A DNA stretch of 64,000 nucleotides. Source: Nelumbo lutea. Lineage: Eukaryota; Streptophyta; Magnoliopsida; Proteales; Nelumbonaceae. Below the pieces are notes generated by a model. It ran no database searches. It had not been told where the DNA came from and saw only the letters and a program-made list of their open reading frames with translations. The stretch lies in assembly GCA_022828595.1 (NCBI GenBank), contig JAKGHH010000003.1, positions 99,471,583 to 99,535,582 of the forward strand, in the 5' to 3' direction. The first letter of the stretch is position 1; each line of letters starts with the position of its first letter. This document shows, one piece after another, positions 44,005 through 55,620 of the stretch. The position numbers were made by a program, and so were the translations under genes.

Positions 44005-47000
44005 ATGCTTAGTGTTCTTAATCGTAAGCTCCGACGCCTCTGCTCAAAACTACGGTGGCCAGTTCGGTGGCATTCCAAGTCAAAAGTCGTAATCAGGAAG
44101 TTTGGAAACTCAGACTCGAAATTTCAGGCGCCTAAAGAAGAATCCAACACCAGTGGGTCAATGATCCGTGTAAATGGCCAGATGGGTAGTTGTAAATCTG
44201 AAAGGCCAATTCGAATTGCGACTTTCAATGCTGCCATGTTCTCCATGGCTCCCGCTGTCCTGAAGGCTGAGAAAACGATTGTCTTTGACTATGGAGAAGA
44301 AGATTACATGAAGGTTAAGCATGTTGTGGAGGTTGATATCAGAGCGAAGTCTGTTAATGATCGACCCAAGAGTATACTTAAACAATCTCCACTGAAGTCC
44401 AACTCCATGAGTAGTCCTGAGCATCTCTCCAGGCAACAGAAGTTTCCAAGGTCGAAATTAAGGGTTTCTATCAATCTCCCTGATAATGAGATCTCATTAA
44501 AGCGGAGTAGACGGTTTAGTTTGGATGAAGAAGGTGAGGGGTCTTCGAGCAAGAGCGCAATCAGGAGCCAGAGAGGCAAGGACGCGGTGAACTGTGAGAG
44601 CCTCCCTAGCAGTGTGACAGTTGGTAGAGATGGCGAGAGCTGGAGGAGCAGTAGAACCATTCTGGAAGTCCTAAGAGAGGTGGATGCAGATATCCTGGCT
44701 TTGCAAGATGTCAAGGCAGAGGAAGAGAAGGGCATGAAACCTCTCTCTGATTTGGCTGATGCCTTGGGAATGAATTATGTTTTTGCAGAGAGCTGGGCTC
44801 CTGAGTATGGGAATGCTGTCCTGTCCAAGTGGCCAATTAAAAGGTGTCATGTTCAGAAAATATGTGACGATACAGATTTCAGGTGCACATCCTTTCTTAT
44901 CCTTAGATGTAAAATTGGTTTGAAATTTATTATAGTCTTCCGGGTTGTCTCTTTAGTTGGTTCCCCTTTTAGATGGTATCCTGGATGAAGGAAAGAACAC
45001 TTTCCAAACACAATATGCCTTATATGACTGTCAATTCCTGGTGTGATCTCTGAACCATCTTGTTTGAACATGCTATTCAATTATGGTCCACTGTGTTGTA
45101 ATTACATATCGTTTCCCTATCATGATCCATTGGAAAAGAAAAGAAGATCAAAAACTCCCATTAATCACCAACTTCTGTTTTTCATCAGATGAATCACTGA
45201 AGATCTGTGTAGATGTGTAACACATTTTATAATGTTATCAATGGGAAACTAAATCTAGGAATAGATTTTCTGCACATAATTCTGCTGTCTTTTTCCTGCA
45301 AACTCTGCTTGGCTATTCTTATTTTACTGTGGTATTAGCAAGCCAATCAAGAGAAGCACAAGATGATTATTTAAACCATGATCAATTATATTTTAAAACA
45401 ATAAGATTTAACAGATGCCTTATAAGGATTCATTATTGCGTATATGTAATTCTTATTATGCAGTAGATGATTACTTTTCTTGAGATCTACCTCTGACTGG
45501 GAAATAGCCATATGCATCCAAGTAGAAATGGAACTAACCTTACTCCATCAGTCTCCAAAGAATGTTATTTGCTTTTGGGGTTGGCCAAAGCAATTCAGTC
45601 TGGATGGTCTTTTCTGTGTTTAGGGGGCAAGTTAACAACGCCTCTCCGGTTCACTCGCTTCGCTCACTCACTGAAGCTTCGAGAACCCCCTATTTGCTAA
45701 TGTTGTTCATTCATTCATTCATTTTAATAAAATATCTTTTTAAAAGGAAATTAAAGTTATAAAATCATTAAGTTTTTATGTGAGAATTAAGAATTTAAGA
45801 TCCTAATATGGATTTGTTTCAGCTTGCCGCAAGGGGCATGGTACAAAGGTGGCTCGTAGAATCAGGAATACAATATGTTTTACATCACATTAGCTGTTTG
45901 AAGTAATGCAATTGAAGAAAAAAAAGAGATTGTGGGTTTTACATGCTTGAAAATGCTTTATATTTTTTATTTTATTTTTAAATTTTCATTTGAATACGCT
46001 TTACATGTTATGTTTATGTATTTTAAATTTAGATAATAGGTTTTTTAAAACGTTTATTTTAAAATTTAAGTTTATATTTTTATTAATATATTTTTTATTT
46101 TCTGCATTTTTTTAATTTTTGGCACTTTTTTTAATTTTTTGAATTTTTTTTTATTTTTTAGAATTTTTTTGTATCTTCACACCTTGCTTCAAAAGGCGCA
46201 TGCCTTGCCTTGTTCCTTAGTCGCAAATTGTCCTTTGCACTTTATGTTTAATCTTTTTTATTTTTTGCATTTTTTTTTGGAATTTTCTTACTTTTTATTT
46301 TTATTTTTCAGCTTTTTTTTTTGTATTTTTGTGCCTTGCTTCAAAAAGGTGCACGCCTTGCCTTGTGCCTCAGTCGCAAATATCCCCCTGCGCTTTTTTT
46401 GTGCCTTGCGCTTTTAAAACACTTCTCCCAAATCTACATGCAGTTAGAGTAGTCTGTGATTCAAATAAAATCATTTAATGTTACTACACCATCTCACTTT
46501 AACATTATTATATTCATTTCACCAACTTAAAGAATAATCATGGGTACACCCTGATTGCTTGATCTAAAACACCTTATGCTTGACAAAATTGGCCCTTGAT
46601 ATTTTAAGTGGAAATTACATAAATACTATTACGAACTGTCATAATTTTCTCAACCCTGTTCCAACTATTTCAGTTTGGATATTCTGCTTCTGTTCCACCA
46701 TTCTGAAATTATAGGTATGCATAAAAGAATTATAATGACCAAATGTGTATAATTCTATAAAGAATGGGGAGTTTGGTTCTCTTCTGTTTAGATTTATCAT
46801 AAATTCCCTTTTTGGCAGTGCTTGCTGATTTCTGACTGCTAAACAGAACAGACTATAATGCCTTTGTTGTGTTTCACATGGGATATAGGAATGTGCTGAA
46901 GGCCACAGTTGATGTACCCCAAGCAGGAGAAGTGAACTTCAACTGCACCCATCTTGACCATTTGGATGAGAACTGGAGAATGAAGCAGATAAATGCAATA

Positions 47001-47661
47001 GTCCAATCAAATGATGGGCCCCACATCTTAGCAGGAGGTCTCAATTCTCTTGATAAAACAGATTACTCGACAGAGAGATGGACAGATATTGTAAAGGTAA
47101 ACACAATGAGGTTTTCTGATTTTTTATTCAAATTCTTAGAAGTTGGATTACTACTTTTAAGTTCCAATAACAACAAGAAATTGAATGTATTTCAGTACTA
47201 TGAAGAGATAGGAAAGCCAACTCCCAAAGTTGATGTAATGACGTTCTTGAAGGGGAAGCAGTATGTAGATGCCAAGGACTTTTCCGGGGAATGTGAATCT
47301 TTGGTCATGATTGCCAAAGGCCAAGGTATAATCCACCCAAGATTAACTGATTCTAAATTCAGTTGTTTTAAACTATGTTATCCCATAAATGTTTTAATGA
47401 GAATTTCATCATGCAGATGTGCAGGGGACTTGCAAGTATGGGACACGAGTAGATTACATATTGGCATCACCTGACTCTCCATACAAGTTTGTTCCTGGAT
47501 CATACTCGGTCATTTCTTCAAAAGGGACCTCTGATCACCATATAGTTAAAGTTGATATCATAAAGGTAGAGTGCAATGCTCAAGAAAATGTTGTGATGCA
47601 ACAGAGGCAACTGAAACACAAGGTATTAAAGACGAACCCTTCTTCATCAAGAGACAAATAG
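44005..47661 (+). CDS. DNase I-like superfamily protein (endonuclease/exonuclease/phosphatase fold)
   Basis: Exons 44005-44882, 46889-47096, 47196-47325 and 47417-47661 join in frame to 486 residues, all with GT-AG borders. The fold binds divalent metal and cleaves phosphodiester or phosphomonoester bonds. Seen are IRIATFNAAMFSMAP (69-83), DADILALQDVKAEEE (227-241), GNAVLSKWPIKR (269-280), FNCTHLDH (310-317), ILAGGLNSL (339-347), RVDYIL (416-421) and the catalytic SDHH (444-447). A basic, low-complexity insert at about 85-215 (RPKSILKQSPL) separates the first two motifs. The usual metal-binding Glu of LQE is Asp (LQD), and GDFN is GGLN, so activity may differ from the textbook enzymes. The start is chosen because relatives begin near RKLRRL; a 42-codon in-frame extension is possible. 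Confidence 0.88.
45960..46430. repeat. T-rich repeat in intron 1 of the DNase I-like gene
   Basis: A T-rich tract holds two copies of a segment reading CCTTGCTTCAAAA, then GCATGCCTTGCCTTGT and AGTCGCAAAT, at about 46182 and 46337 (spacing about 155). Its right end, GCGCTTTTAAAACA, resembles the edge of a known type of plant MITE, but a left end was not found. It does not touch the splice sites. Confidence 0.6.
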
Positions 47662-49792
47662 AAAACAAATACACAAGGCACAGATTCTTCTAATTTTGGT
47701 CAAGTTCCTTTTTGAGAATGGTTGAGGTGGGGAGTCTGGATGTATTTGAACCTGCTTCCTTCTTCCCTTGCATACCTTGTTTGTAAATAATCATATATTG
47801 CATATAAAATTGGTTTTTAAAGAGACTAAAGAATGGGGAGATTCAGTTTGTATTTTTGGTTTTCTGCAGTTGTTTATGAGTATGCAGTATTCATAAAGTT
47901 TTCTTTCCCAGAGTCCCTACCTTTTCTTGTAACAATATATCCCCATCAAGGAACATCATTCAAAATACCACAATCTGTTATTTGCCCACTCATCTTCTCT
48001 TTTTATTTTCATCTTGCTTCTCTTGAATACTAGTTTGAAGTGATTGGTTACAAGTTAAAGGGATAGAAGTGCTAGGGGAGGACAGAAGAAAGATGTAGGT
48101 TGAGTAGTAAGAAATAATTCAAGGGCTCATAACTCAACAATGGATATGGCAGCAAAATGGTGGAACAGGATTCATGTAACTGACCCCATATGGTTGGGAC
48201 TAGGCTTATTTGAGTTGCTGTCTCCTATGATTGAATGGATATTTCTAGATTATAGAGTCCTGTAATTATAGCATAATATAGCCTCTCTAAAATCTTAGCT
48301 TCATCCTAAGAATCAAATTGGTTTTCCTCTGGTACATTTTTGCTAGTAATGGCATTAGAAAACACACAAAGGCACCTCTTAAAGGGAGAAAAGCTTACAC
48401 TTCCATGCTATAATTAGTCTGACCAGAGAGGAAAAAAAATACTCTGGTGCCATCTTAAGTTACACCATATTTATTTGACTTAATTCTGTTTTATTTTTTG
48501 TTACTGTGTTTTGCATAATCAAGCTTTAAAGAGTACAACAGAATCATATGACAAGATATCTCCAACCAAAGGGGAGGTATTCTAATTGACAAAGCAACTG
48601 CTACACAGTGTTGTCCACACACAAACTGGTTATACTAGCCGAGGAGAAAAGGTACCCACCCTACAACACCAATTATGTCAAAGGTCTTGCAGAGGTGTAA
48701 AAGAAAGAAAGAAAGAAAACTCATCTGGAGATGGGGATTTTCCAGTTGTGAAGATCAGTACATTGCTCCACATTTTCTGGTTTGGTCTGCTAAGACTGCA
48801 TTTGTTTCCATGTAAATGGGCCAGAAAACAAAGTTTTCACTGCAAAATTTATAGAAATATAACTGAAACATATTCAATTGAAAGAACTTGAGCCTCTTCT
48901 AGGATGAAAAAGTAGGAGTCTCAGATGAATAAAAAGAGAGTATAACAGTAGGTGCAAAGATACACTTCCAACTGCCATGTAACGAAAAATTTGTTAATGA
49001 GTTCTCATACTGCATTTTGTATATTTCTTCATATTATCATTGAAAGTGGCATGTTCAGCAGCAAGTGACTTATGGGATGGAATTGATGAGATCCTACCTC
49101 GAAACTTTCCAATCACCCAATTTAGCGCATTACAGTAAGTCATGAGTGAAACACCCACTGAGCCAGCAGAAGAATTATGAGAACCTTGTTATCGACGGGA
49201 TACAAACAGAAAAACCTATGTAAGTAAAGCTGTGCAGAGTGTTATTCTACTGTGCCATTGGCAAGGTCTCATGCCATGCAAACAATGCAAATAAAGGTTT
49301 AGGGGGACTGAAATATTTTGCCATTTTGGTGCCTCATGCTGGAATGCTAAATATAACAGGTTTGGGTAATTCTTTCTGGTTCAACTTTAAGTGACCCATT
49401 TTTTTTTCTTTTTTTCTTTTCCTGATTATTTGACTGGACCAAAAATGAATCCCTTATGAAACACCAGGAAGTTTTTGACAATGCTGTGAAGCAGAGATCT
49501 TCTCAATTTCCAAATATTTCCACGTATATGTATTCTATTTTATCAGAATTGGAATAAATAGCCTAAAAATTCCAAAGTTGAAAATGTTAAAAGCAAAACC
49601 CTGTGAATATCTAAAACATTTATTTTGTCATGGTTGGAGATGAGCAGGGCTGAGTGGAGCTTGGTATATGGCTACATTTATGACTGTTGTGTTGCATGTG
49701 CCAACCACATTAGTGATCTTCAGAAATGGGAACACAACAGGGTGCCTAGTTGTTTACTTTTTGGTGGACCTGGTGGCTGTGTAATCAATAAT
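47662..49792. other. Spacer downstream of the DNase I-like gene
   Basis: No gene or clear repeat. The first 200 bases are likely 3' UTR (AATAAT near 47789). A GAAAGAAAGAAAG run lies at 48704-48717. Confidence 0.5.
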
Positions 49793-50176
49793 TAGGGGTG
49801 TCAATGGACCACTTTTGGGTTGGACTCCGTCCAAATCAAAATCACTTTGGACGAATTGGACAGACCAATAAGACATATTGAATTGGACCTGGTCCATCCC
49901 TAATGAATTTATATCGGATTGAGCCAATATCTGGTCCATTGGTAGAAGATAAGAACACAGGTGTAAATGGACCAGGTTTGAGTTGGAAGTTGGAACCAAT
50001 CTAAATTAACATGAACTTGAACAGATTGGATGGTCCACACATTGAACTGGACTGGTCCAAAATGGTCCAAAATGGTCCAAAATATTCATTGGACTGGATT
50101 GGACCAGTTCCATTTGTAATGGATTCACATTGGACTGGATAGGATTGGACCAAATCCAGTCCAATTGACACCCCTA
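49793..50176. mobile_element. hAT-like MITE, TAGGGGTGTCAATGG termini
   Basis: It starts TAGGGGTGTCAATGG and ends CCAATTGACACCCCTA. The interior is filled with TGGACC, GGTCCA and TTGGACTGG repeats in both orientations. Flanks TCAATAAT (49785-49792) and CCAATAAC (50177-50184) match at 6 of 8 positions. Confidence 0.8.
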
Positions 50177-50272
50177 CCAATAACAAAAGCCCTAATCAGC
50201 CCTAAAGTGTACATACCCCACGACCACTAAATCTCACTTGCACGTATGACTGATGTGGGGTGTTATTATTGG

Positions 50273-50682
50273 TAGGGGTGTCAATGGTATTCGAAAATCC
50301 GATTTCAAATTCGATATTCGACATAATCAAATCGAATTCGGATAATTCGAATATCTAATCGGTCGAATTCGGATTTTATTTTATATTCTTATCGAATAAT
50401 TAATTAGATTCGAATTCGGATATGACCTTATTCAATTCGATAAATATCCAAATTCGACCGATTATTTAATTCTTATATATAATATATAAAATATTTTATA
50501 TAATATATATAATAATTAAGTTATATAAATAATTTATATATTTATATACTTTATATCAATAAAATATTTATTTTAGATATTTATTAATTGAATTCGAATT
50601 AAATCAAATATTCAAATATTTAATCGGATTCGAATTCAGATATTGCCTGATCCGATTCGAATTTGATCCGTTTACACCCTTA
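50273..50682. mobile_element. hAT-like MITE with perfect 8-base duplication
   Basis: It starts TAGGGGTGTCAATGG and ends GATCCGTTTACACCCTTA. ATTATTGG flanks both sides exactly (50265-50272 and 50683-50690). Subterminal GAATTCGGAT repeats flank an AT core. The perfect duplication makes it probably the youngest of this family in the window. Confidence 0.9.
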
Positions 50683-50697
50683 ATTATTGGTTACACT

Positions 50698-51074
50698 ATA
50701 GGGGTGCAATTTGGGCGGATTTGGGTTGGGCTGAAATTTTGGGCCCAATTAGGGGGGGGGGGGGGGCGGCTGAAGTTTTGATTGAACTACTTTCACTGAG
50801 CTGCTTATTGGAAAAATCTTTTTTTTTTTTTCAGCTTCTGGGTATGACTTTCAGTCTTTCACACAGCAGCTTCCGGCTTTGAAGGAGGATCCGTCCTAGG
50901 CCTGCCTACCCCTCAAACTGATTAAAACCCCAAAGCCCTTTTATTTCAACCCGCGCCCCGCCACAAACACAAAGAAAAGAGAGAAATTAAATAGAAAAAC
51001 TATTCACAGCGTGAGAAAGTAACACAAATCTCTTGGAATACTTTCTTTTATTGGCCTATAGATGCAAACGAATT
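50698..51074. other. MITE edge, 15-base G run and spacer
   Basis: TAGGGGTGCAATTTGGGC at 50698 looks like another TAGGGG-type left end, cut short at a run of 15 G (50752-50766). The rest of the stretch has no gene. Confidence 0.5.
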
Positions 51075-51713
51075 GGGGTAAATAGCTGAAACCTCCCTTG
51101 AAGTTCCTGACTGTTGCTGAACCACCTCTGAAGTTTGGTAATTACAGGAAGACCCCTTTTGTTAGAATTTGTTAACGAGACGTACCAAAGTGCCCAAAAT
51201 ACCATGCAATTAATATTGAAGCTGGCTTCTATATAACAAAGCAATACAAAACTTTAGAAACAATAAAAAAAGAGAGAATTTAAATATGTAACTTTACCTT
51301 TGAGCAATTGATATGAAGGCTCAGTTTGGAAAGAGTACAAATACAAAATATGTATAGTACAAATACATGTATAATAATATAAAATATAAGGTTTTGCATT
51401 TTACAAATTTGCATTTGTACTCCTTCCAAACCGAGTCAAAGGAACAATTTGAAAAGTAAATCAATTTCAAGAAAGAGATTGGAAGGGTTTGGGCTAACAA
51501 TTCATTTGAAGAGAAAATTTAGAAAATAAACATTTCAGTCAAAAGTACCTATATGGGTATTTTGGACATTTTCATGCCTCTTTTTAGAAGGTTCTATAAA
51601 GGGGGTCTACTTGCAACAATGTCAAAAAGTATAGGAGAGGTGATTGCAATTATCAAATTTTTGGAGGTTTCATCAACAATCAGAAACTTAGGGGAGATTT
51701 CAGCAATTTACCC
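51075..51713. mobile_element. Long-TIR non-autonomous element (Mutator-like)
   Basis: The left end GGGGTAAATAGCTGAAACCT and the reversed right end GGGTAAATTGCTGAAATCTC pair over roughly 80 bases with mismatches. Flanks AACGAATT (51067-51074) and AACAAATT (51714-51721) match at 7 of 8. The long inverted repeats suggest a Mutator-like element. A Tourist-like MITE (51318-51437) sits inside. Confidence 0.7.
51318..51437. mobile_element. Tourist-like MITE nested in the long-TIR element
   Basis: It starts GGCTCAGTTTGGAAAGAGTA and ends, reversed, GACTCGGTTTGGAAGGAGTA. The same termini occur in the 70-base copy at 19029. The flanking triplets (GAA and AAA) match only partly, so the exact ends may be off by a base or two. 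Confidence 0.75.
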
Positions 51714-52298
51714 AACAAATTAACTGTTGATGTCAAATCTCACAACAAGGTCTAGGGGTGGCAAATGGGTGGGTTGGGTTGGATAAGGGTTGATTACCAA
51801 CTAGAGGTGTAAATCGGGCCATGCCACCTACAGCCCAGCCCGACACAGGACGACGGAAGCGGGCCGTGCCAAGCCCGACACGATGGTTCGGGCCATGTTG
51901 GGCCTAGGGATCCAAGTCTACGGGCCAGCACAACATGACACAGTATCTACGGCCCACGTGCTAGCATGGCCAGCCCGCGACACGACACGCATCATAGGCC
52001 AACACAGCACGACTCGCCCCGATGAACTAGTTGTTGGGGTTTTTTTTTTACAACGGCTAGTTTCAGCTTTTTTGGGGGGGTTTACAAAAATACCCCCCCA
52101 CAACTATGAACTATATAGGGGTATTTATGTATTTTGGTTTGGAGGGGAAAGAATGACACAAATGCCCCTCAATAGGTAGTTTGGGGGGCATTTTGGGTAA
52201 AGTGATAAATAACTTTACAATGACCAAAATACCCCTCCCAACAACAAAAAAATGACTAGCTTTTAGGGTATTTTGAGAAATTGAATTATTTTCAATTC

Positions 52299-52308
52299 CT
52301 ATAAATAG
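52299..52308 (+). promoter_or_regulatory. TATA box of the hAT element
   Basis: CTATAAATAG is followed by a pyrimidine-rich leader and, at 52548, a CAG|GTAAGT donor-like site. This arrangement fits a transposase promoter with a 5' UTR intron. Confidence 0.5.
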
Positions 52309-52678
52309 CCCTATCTTCCACCATTCTCACCACACCAATTCAACAATTCTCTTAATCTCTTCTCTAGTTCTCATACTCTCTTAAGTCTCAATCTATCAAT
52401 CTCTCATACATTATCTAAATCTCTAATTCTCAACTTTATTGAAGTTTCAACAAGAAGAATGCTTGCCCAATAACTAAAGTATTTCAAATTATCAATTTGG
52501 GAGGCTTGGATTCTTGGAATTGAAAGGCTTCAACCGTTGAAAATCCAGGTAAGTGCAATTAAATTAATTTTTATTTTTTTTAGAAATTAAAAAAATGGTC
52601 AGTTCCTCCTGAAACCAATTCCCCAACATGTTCAATGTCAACGATATTTAGTTGCAGCATGGTAGTATTAGTACATAT

Positions 52679-54420
52679 ATGGATGCTATTGATATTGATG
52701 GAACTTCCGCCCCTAGTACTGATACTAGGGGAAAGAAAAAGAAGGCCACTAAGTTGATTAGCCCGGTTTGGAAAATATTTAAAGTAGAAAAGGTTCAAAG
52801 GAAAGGAAAAAGAGCTTTTGCCAAAAATGTAGAAAAGACTTTAGCTATTGTTATCTAAAGATATTAAATTTGAAAAATGGTTACGTAGTTTTGTAAATCC
52901 ACAATTTAAAAAGGTTTCTATGAATACTATTAGATCATATGCTTTAAAAATTTTTTATTCATATAAACAAAATTTAATTTATATGTTACCAAATCTTAAT
53001 TCTAAAGTTACAATTACTTCTGATATTTGGACTTCTAAATTTAACATAAGTTATATTTGTGTTATCTGTCATTTTATTGATGAAAATTGGCCTTTAAATA
53101 AAAGGATTTTAAGTTTTACTAGGTTTGAATGGCCATATACTAGCCCAGCTATTGCTGCATGTATTTTAAATACTTTCTATGCTTATAGAATTGACAATAA
53201 ATTATTTTCTATTCGTTTTGATAATGCTATTAATAATGATTCAACAATAAATATTTTAAAATCTCAATTAAAACCATGTTTAAATGGTAAATTATTTCAT
53301 ATCAGATGTGCATATCACAACTTAAATTTTTGTATTCAAGATGCTTTAAATATTATTTCTACTTATATTGTTTAAATTAAAAATTGTATTATATATATTA
53401 AAAATTATGAAGCAAGAAAATAAGAATTTAAATATTTATGTCAAAATTATGGTTTAAAATATAAACATTTTATATTAGATGTTAAACATAGATGGAATTT
53501 TACCTATGTTATGTTAGAAAGTTGTATTTCTCACAAACAAATTCTTAGTGATTTTTATAAAGCAAAAATGCCTAATATTATATTTGAGGATGACTAGGAA
53601 ATGGCAATTTGTATAAAAGATTTTTAAAAACGTTTTTATGATGCACTAATGAATTATCAGGTATTTATTATCCAACTAGTTGTAATTTAGCTTATCAAAT
53701 AATAATGATTAGTGATGTTTTGCAAAATATAAAAAGAATCCACAATTTAAAAGTATTGTTTAAATAATAGAAAATAAATTTAAAAAATATTGAGAGAACA
53801 TTTCTCCTCTTTATTGCTTAGCTACAATATTAGATCCTAGGATTAGGAAAGATGGTTTAGATATTTTATTTGAAACATATTGTGAAAATATGAATATTGA
53901 AATTGGAAATAAAAAAGAAGAAATTAATAGTTTATTATTTGAAATGTATAGTTTATATGAATCTGAAGTAACAAGGAATAATAAAAATTCTACAACTTAT
54001 ATAGCTGCATATTCTGCTTCTGAACTTGAGTCCACTACCTCGACAACAAGTTCATTTACTGAACTTAATTTTTATTTACAAGCAAATTTTTCTACTTTAG
54101 GTGATTATTCCTTCACCTCGGAGGGAACATATAATTTTGATATTTTAGCCTAGTGGAGTGAATATGCAAAAGATTATCCAATTCTCGTCGCCATGGCACG
54201 TGATTTACTAACCCCTCTAGTGTCTACAATTTCATCAGAGCCTTGTTTTAGTGCGGGTACCATGTGTTGGACTACAAGAGAAACTGTATGAATGATGAAA
54301 ATCTAGAGATGTGCATCTACTTTAAAGACTGACTGAATGTTGAAGATAAATTACAAGACAAAGGAGGGCATGCCAAAAGTCAAGAACAATAGGAGAAAAT
54401 GATGAAATCAATATTTTTTT
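52679..54420 (+). pseudogene. hAT transposase pseudogene
   Basis: The first candidate ATG is 52679. The N-terminus (GKKKKATKLISPVWKIF) resembles the start of a BED zinc finger whose Cys/His part is missing. After a frame change near 52850 the core reads LNSKVTITSDIWTS, YICVICHFIDENWPLNKRIL, KLFSIRFDNAINNDS and GKLFHIRCAYHNLNFCIQ, all standard hAT core segments (RNase H-like fold with the DxxTD-type Asp region). Stops accumulate from 53373 on. The C-terminal dimerisation region is still readable around 54155-54260: WSEYAKDYPILVAMARDLL, then STISSEPCFSAG. It cannot make active protein. Confidence 0.88.
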
Positions 54421-55189
54421 TTTTTTGTAAACTCAATAGTTGTATAACATTTTTTCAAATTATTGTAAATTTTGTTTTAATTTTATTTAATTTATTTGAC
54501 ATTTTTCAATAACATAATTTTTTTTTATTTTCAATTTATAACTATATTGTATTTTTTATATTTTATTAATTTGTTCCATTTTCCAATTTTCATATTTCAT
54601 TCATCCAATCATTGTATGCTTTGTATCATTCAAAATTAAATGCAATAAAATTCTTACTTTCTTCTAATTTGTTATTCACTTTGAGTCTTTATTTCTTTGA
54701 CTTCTTATTTGGTTGTTTTTTTTTTCATTTCTTTGTTAGATTTCTTATTTTTTCAAATAGTTCCCAAAGGAAAGTTAAATATTTTAGTTTTACTTAGCAA
54801 AGAAATAATAATAATAATAGTAAATGTAAAAAAAAACTAGTCTAGACTAGTTCAACCCATGCCCAAGGCCCAACTTGTGGCCCAGTTCGACACGACCTAT
54901 AGCCCGCCTAGCCCATGCCAGCGGCCTGGCATGACACTATACGGGCCTACGCGGGCTTGGGCCATGGGCCGTGCTGGGCCGACCTCCCAAATTATCCTTG
55001 GGGAGGGCGACACAACCTGTTTTACACCTGTAATACCAACCCACCCATATTGACCCACCAACCTACCATGACCCATCATTAATCCTTGTTAAAGGGTCAT
55101 AACCCACCTTAACCCTAACCCACCCATATTGATCCTTAACCACCCTCACCCATACTGATCCATCTACCCTCACCTATAAATACAAAAAT

Positions 55190-55620
55190 GGGTCGGGAGA
55201 ACTGGTATACCCGAAATAATAATTTTTAGGAGGAACATCTCTCTCAAGATTGGCATGTGGAAGAAATGGGTCGAATTGACCCATATACTGAAAATAATAA
55301 ATTTTTGAGAGAAACATCCCTCAAGACTGTCACGTGGCAGAAATGGGTTGGGGCAACTTGTATACCCGAAAATAGCAATTTTTGAGAGAATAATCTCTCT
55401 TAAGGATGCTACGTGAAAGAACCGGGTTGGGTCGACACATATACCCGAAAAAGAAAAAAAAACATTTTGAGAAAATCATCTCTCTTAAGACTGCCACGTG
55501 ATAGAAACGGGTTGGGTTGACTTGTATATCTGGAAAAACATTTTTGAGAGAATCATCTCTCAAGACTACCATGTGACAAAAATGGGTGAGGTCAACTCGT
55601 ATACCCAAAAATGAAAAAAT
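55190..55620. repeat. Tandem repeat, unit 75-85 bases, in the outer element
   Basis: Five to six diverged copies each contain GGGTTGGGTYRACTYGTATA, CCCGAAAA, ATTTTTGAGAGAATCATCTC and AAGACTGCCACGTG. Copies start near 55194, 55269, 55344, 55424, 55509 and 55584. Each copy carries a CACGTG or near-match (CATGTG, TACGTG), which would give a row of G-box-like sites. Confidence 0.8.

Larger units (their letters stand above)
51802..55032 (+). mobile_element. Defective hAT transposon with transposase
   Basis: It starts TAGAGGTGTAAATCGGGCC and ends, reversed, TACAGGTGTAAAACAGG. Flanks TTACCAAC (51794-51801) and ATACCAAC (55033-55040) match at 7 of 8, the size of hAT duplications. Both ends carry GGCCCG/GGGCC-rich subterminal repeats, probable transposase-binding sites. 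A promoter, possible 5' intron and a broken hAT transposase lie between. At 3231 bases it has the length of a complete element. Confidence 0.85.
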
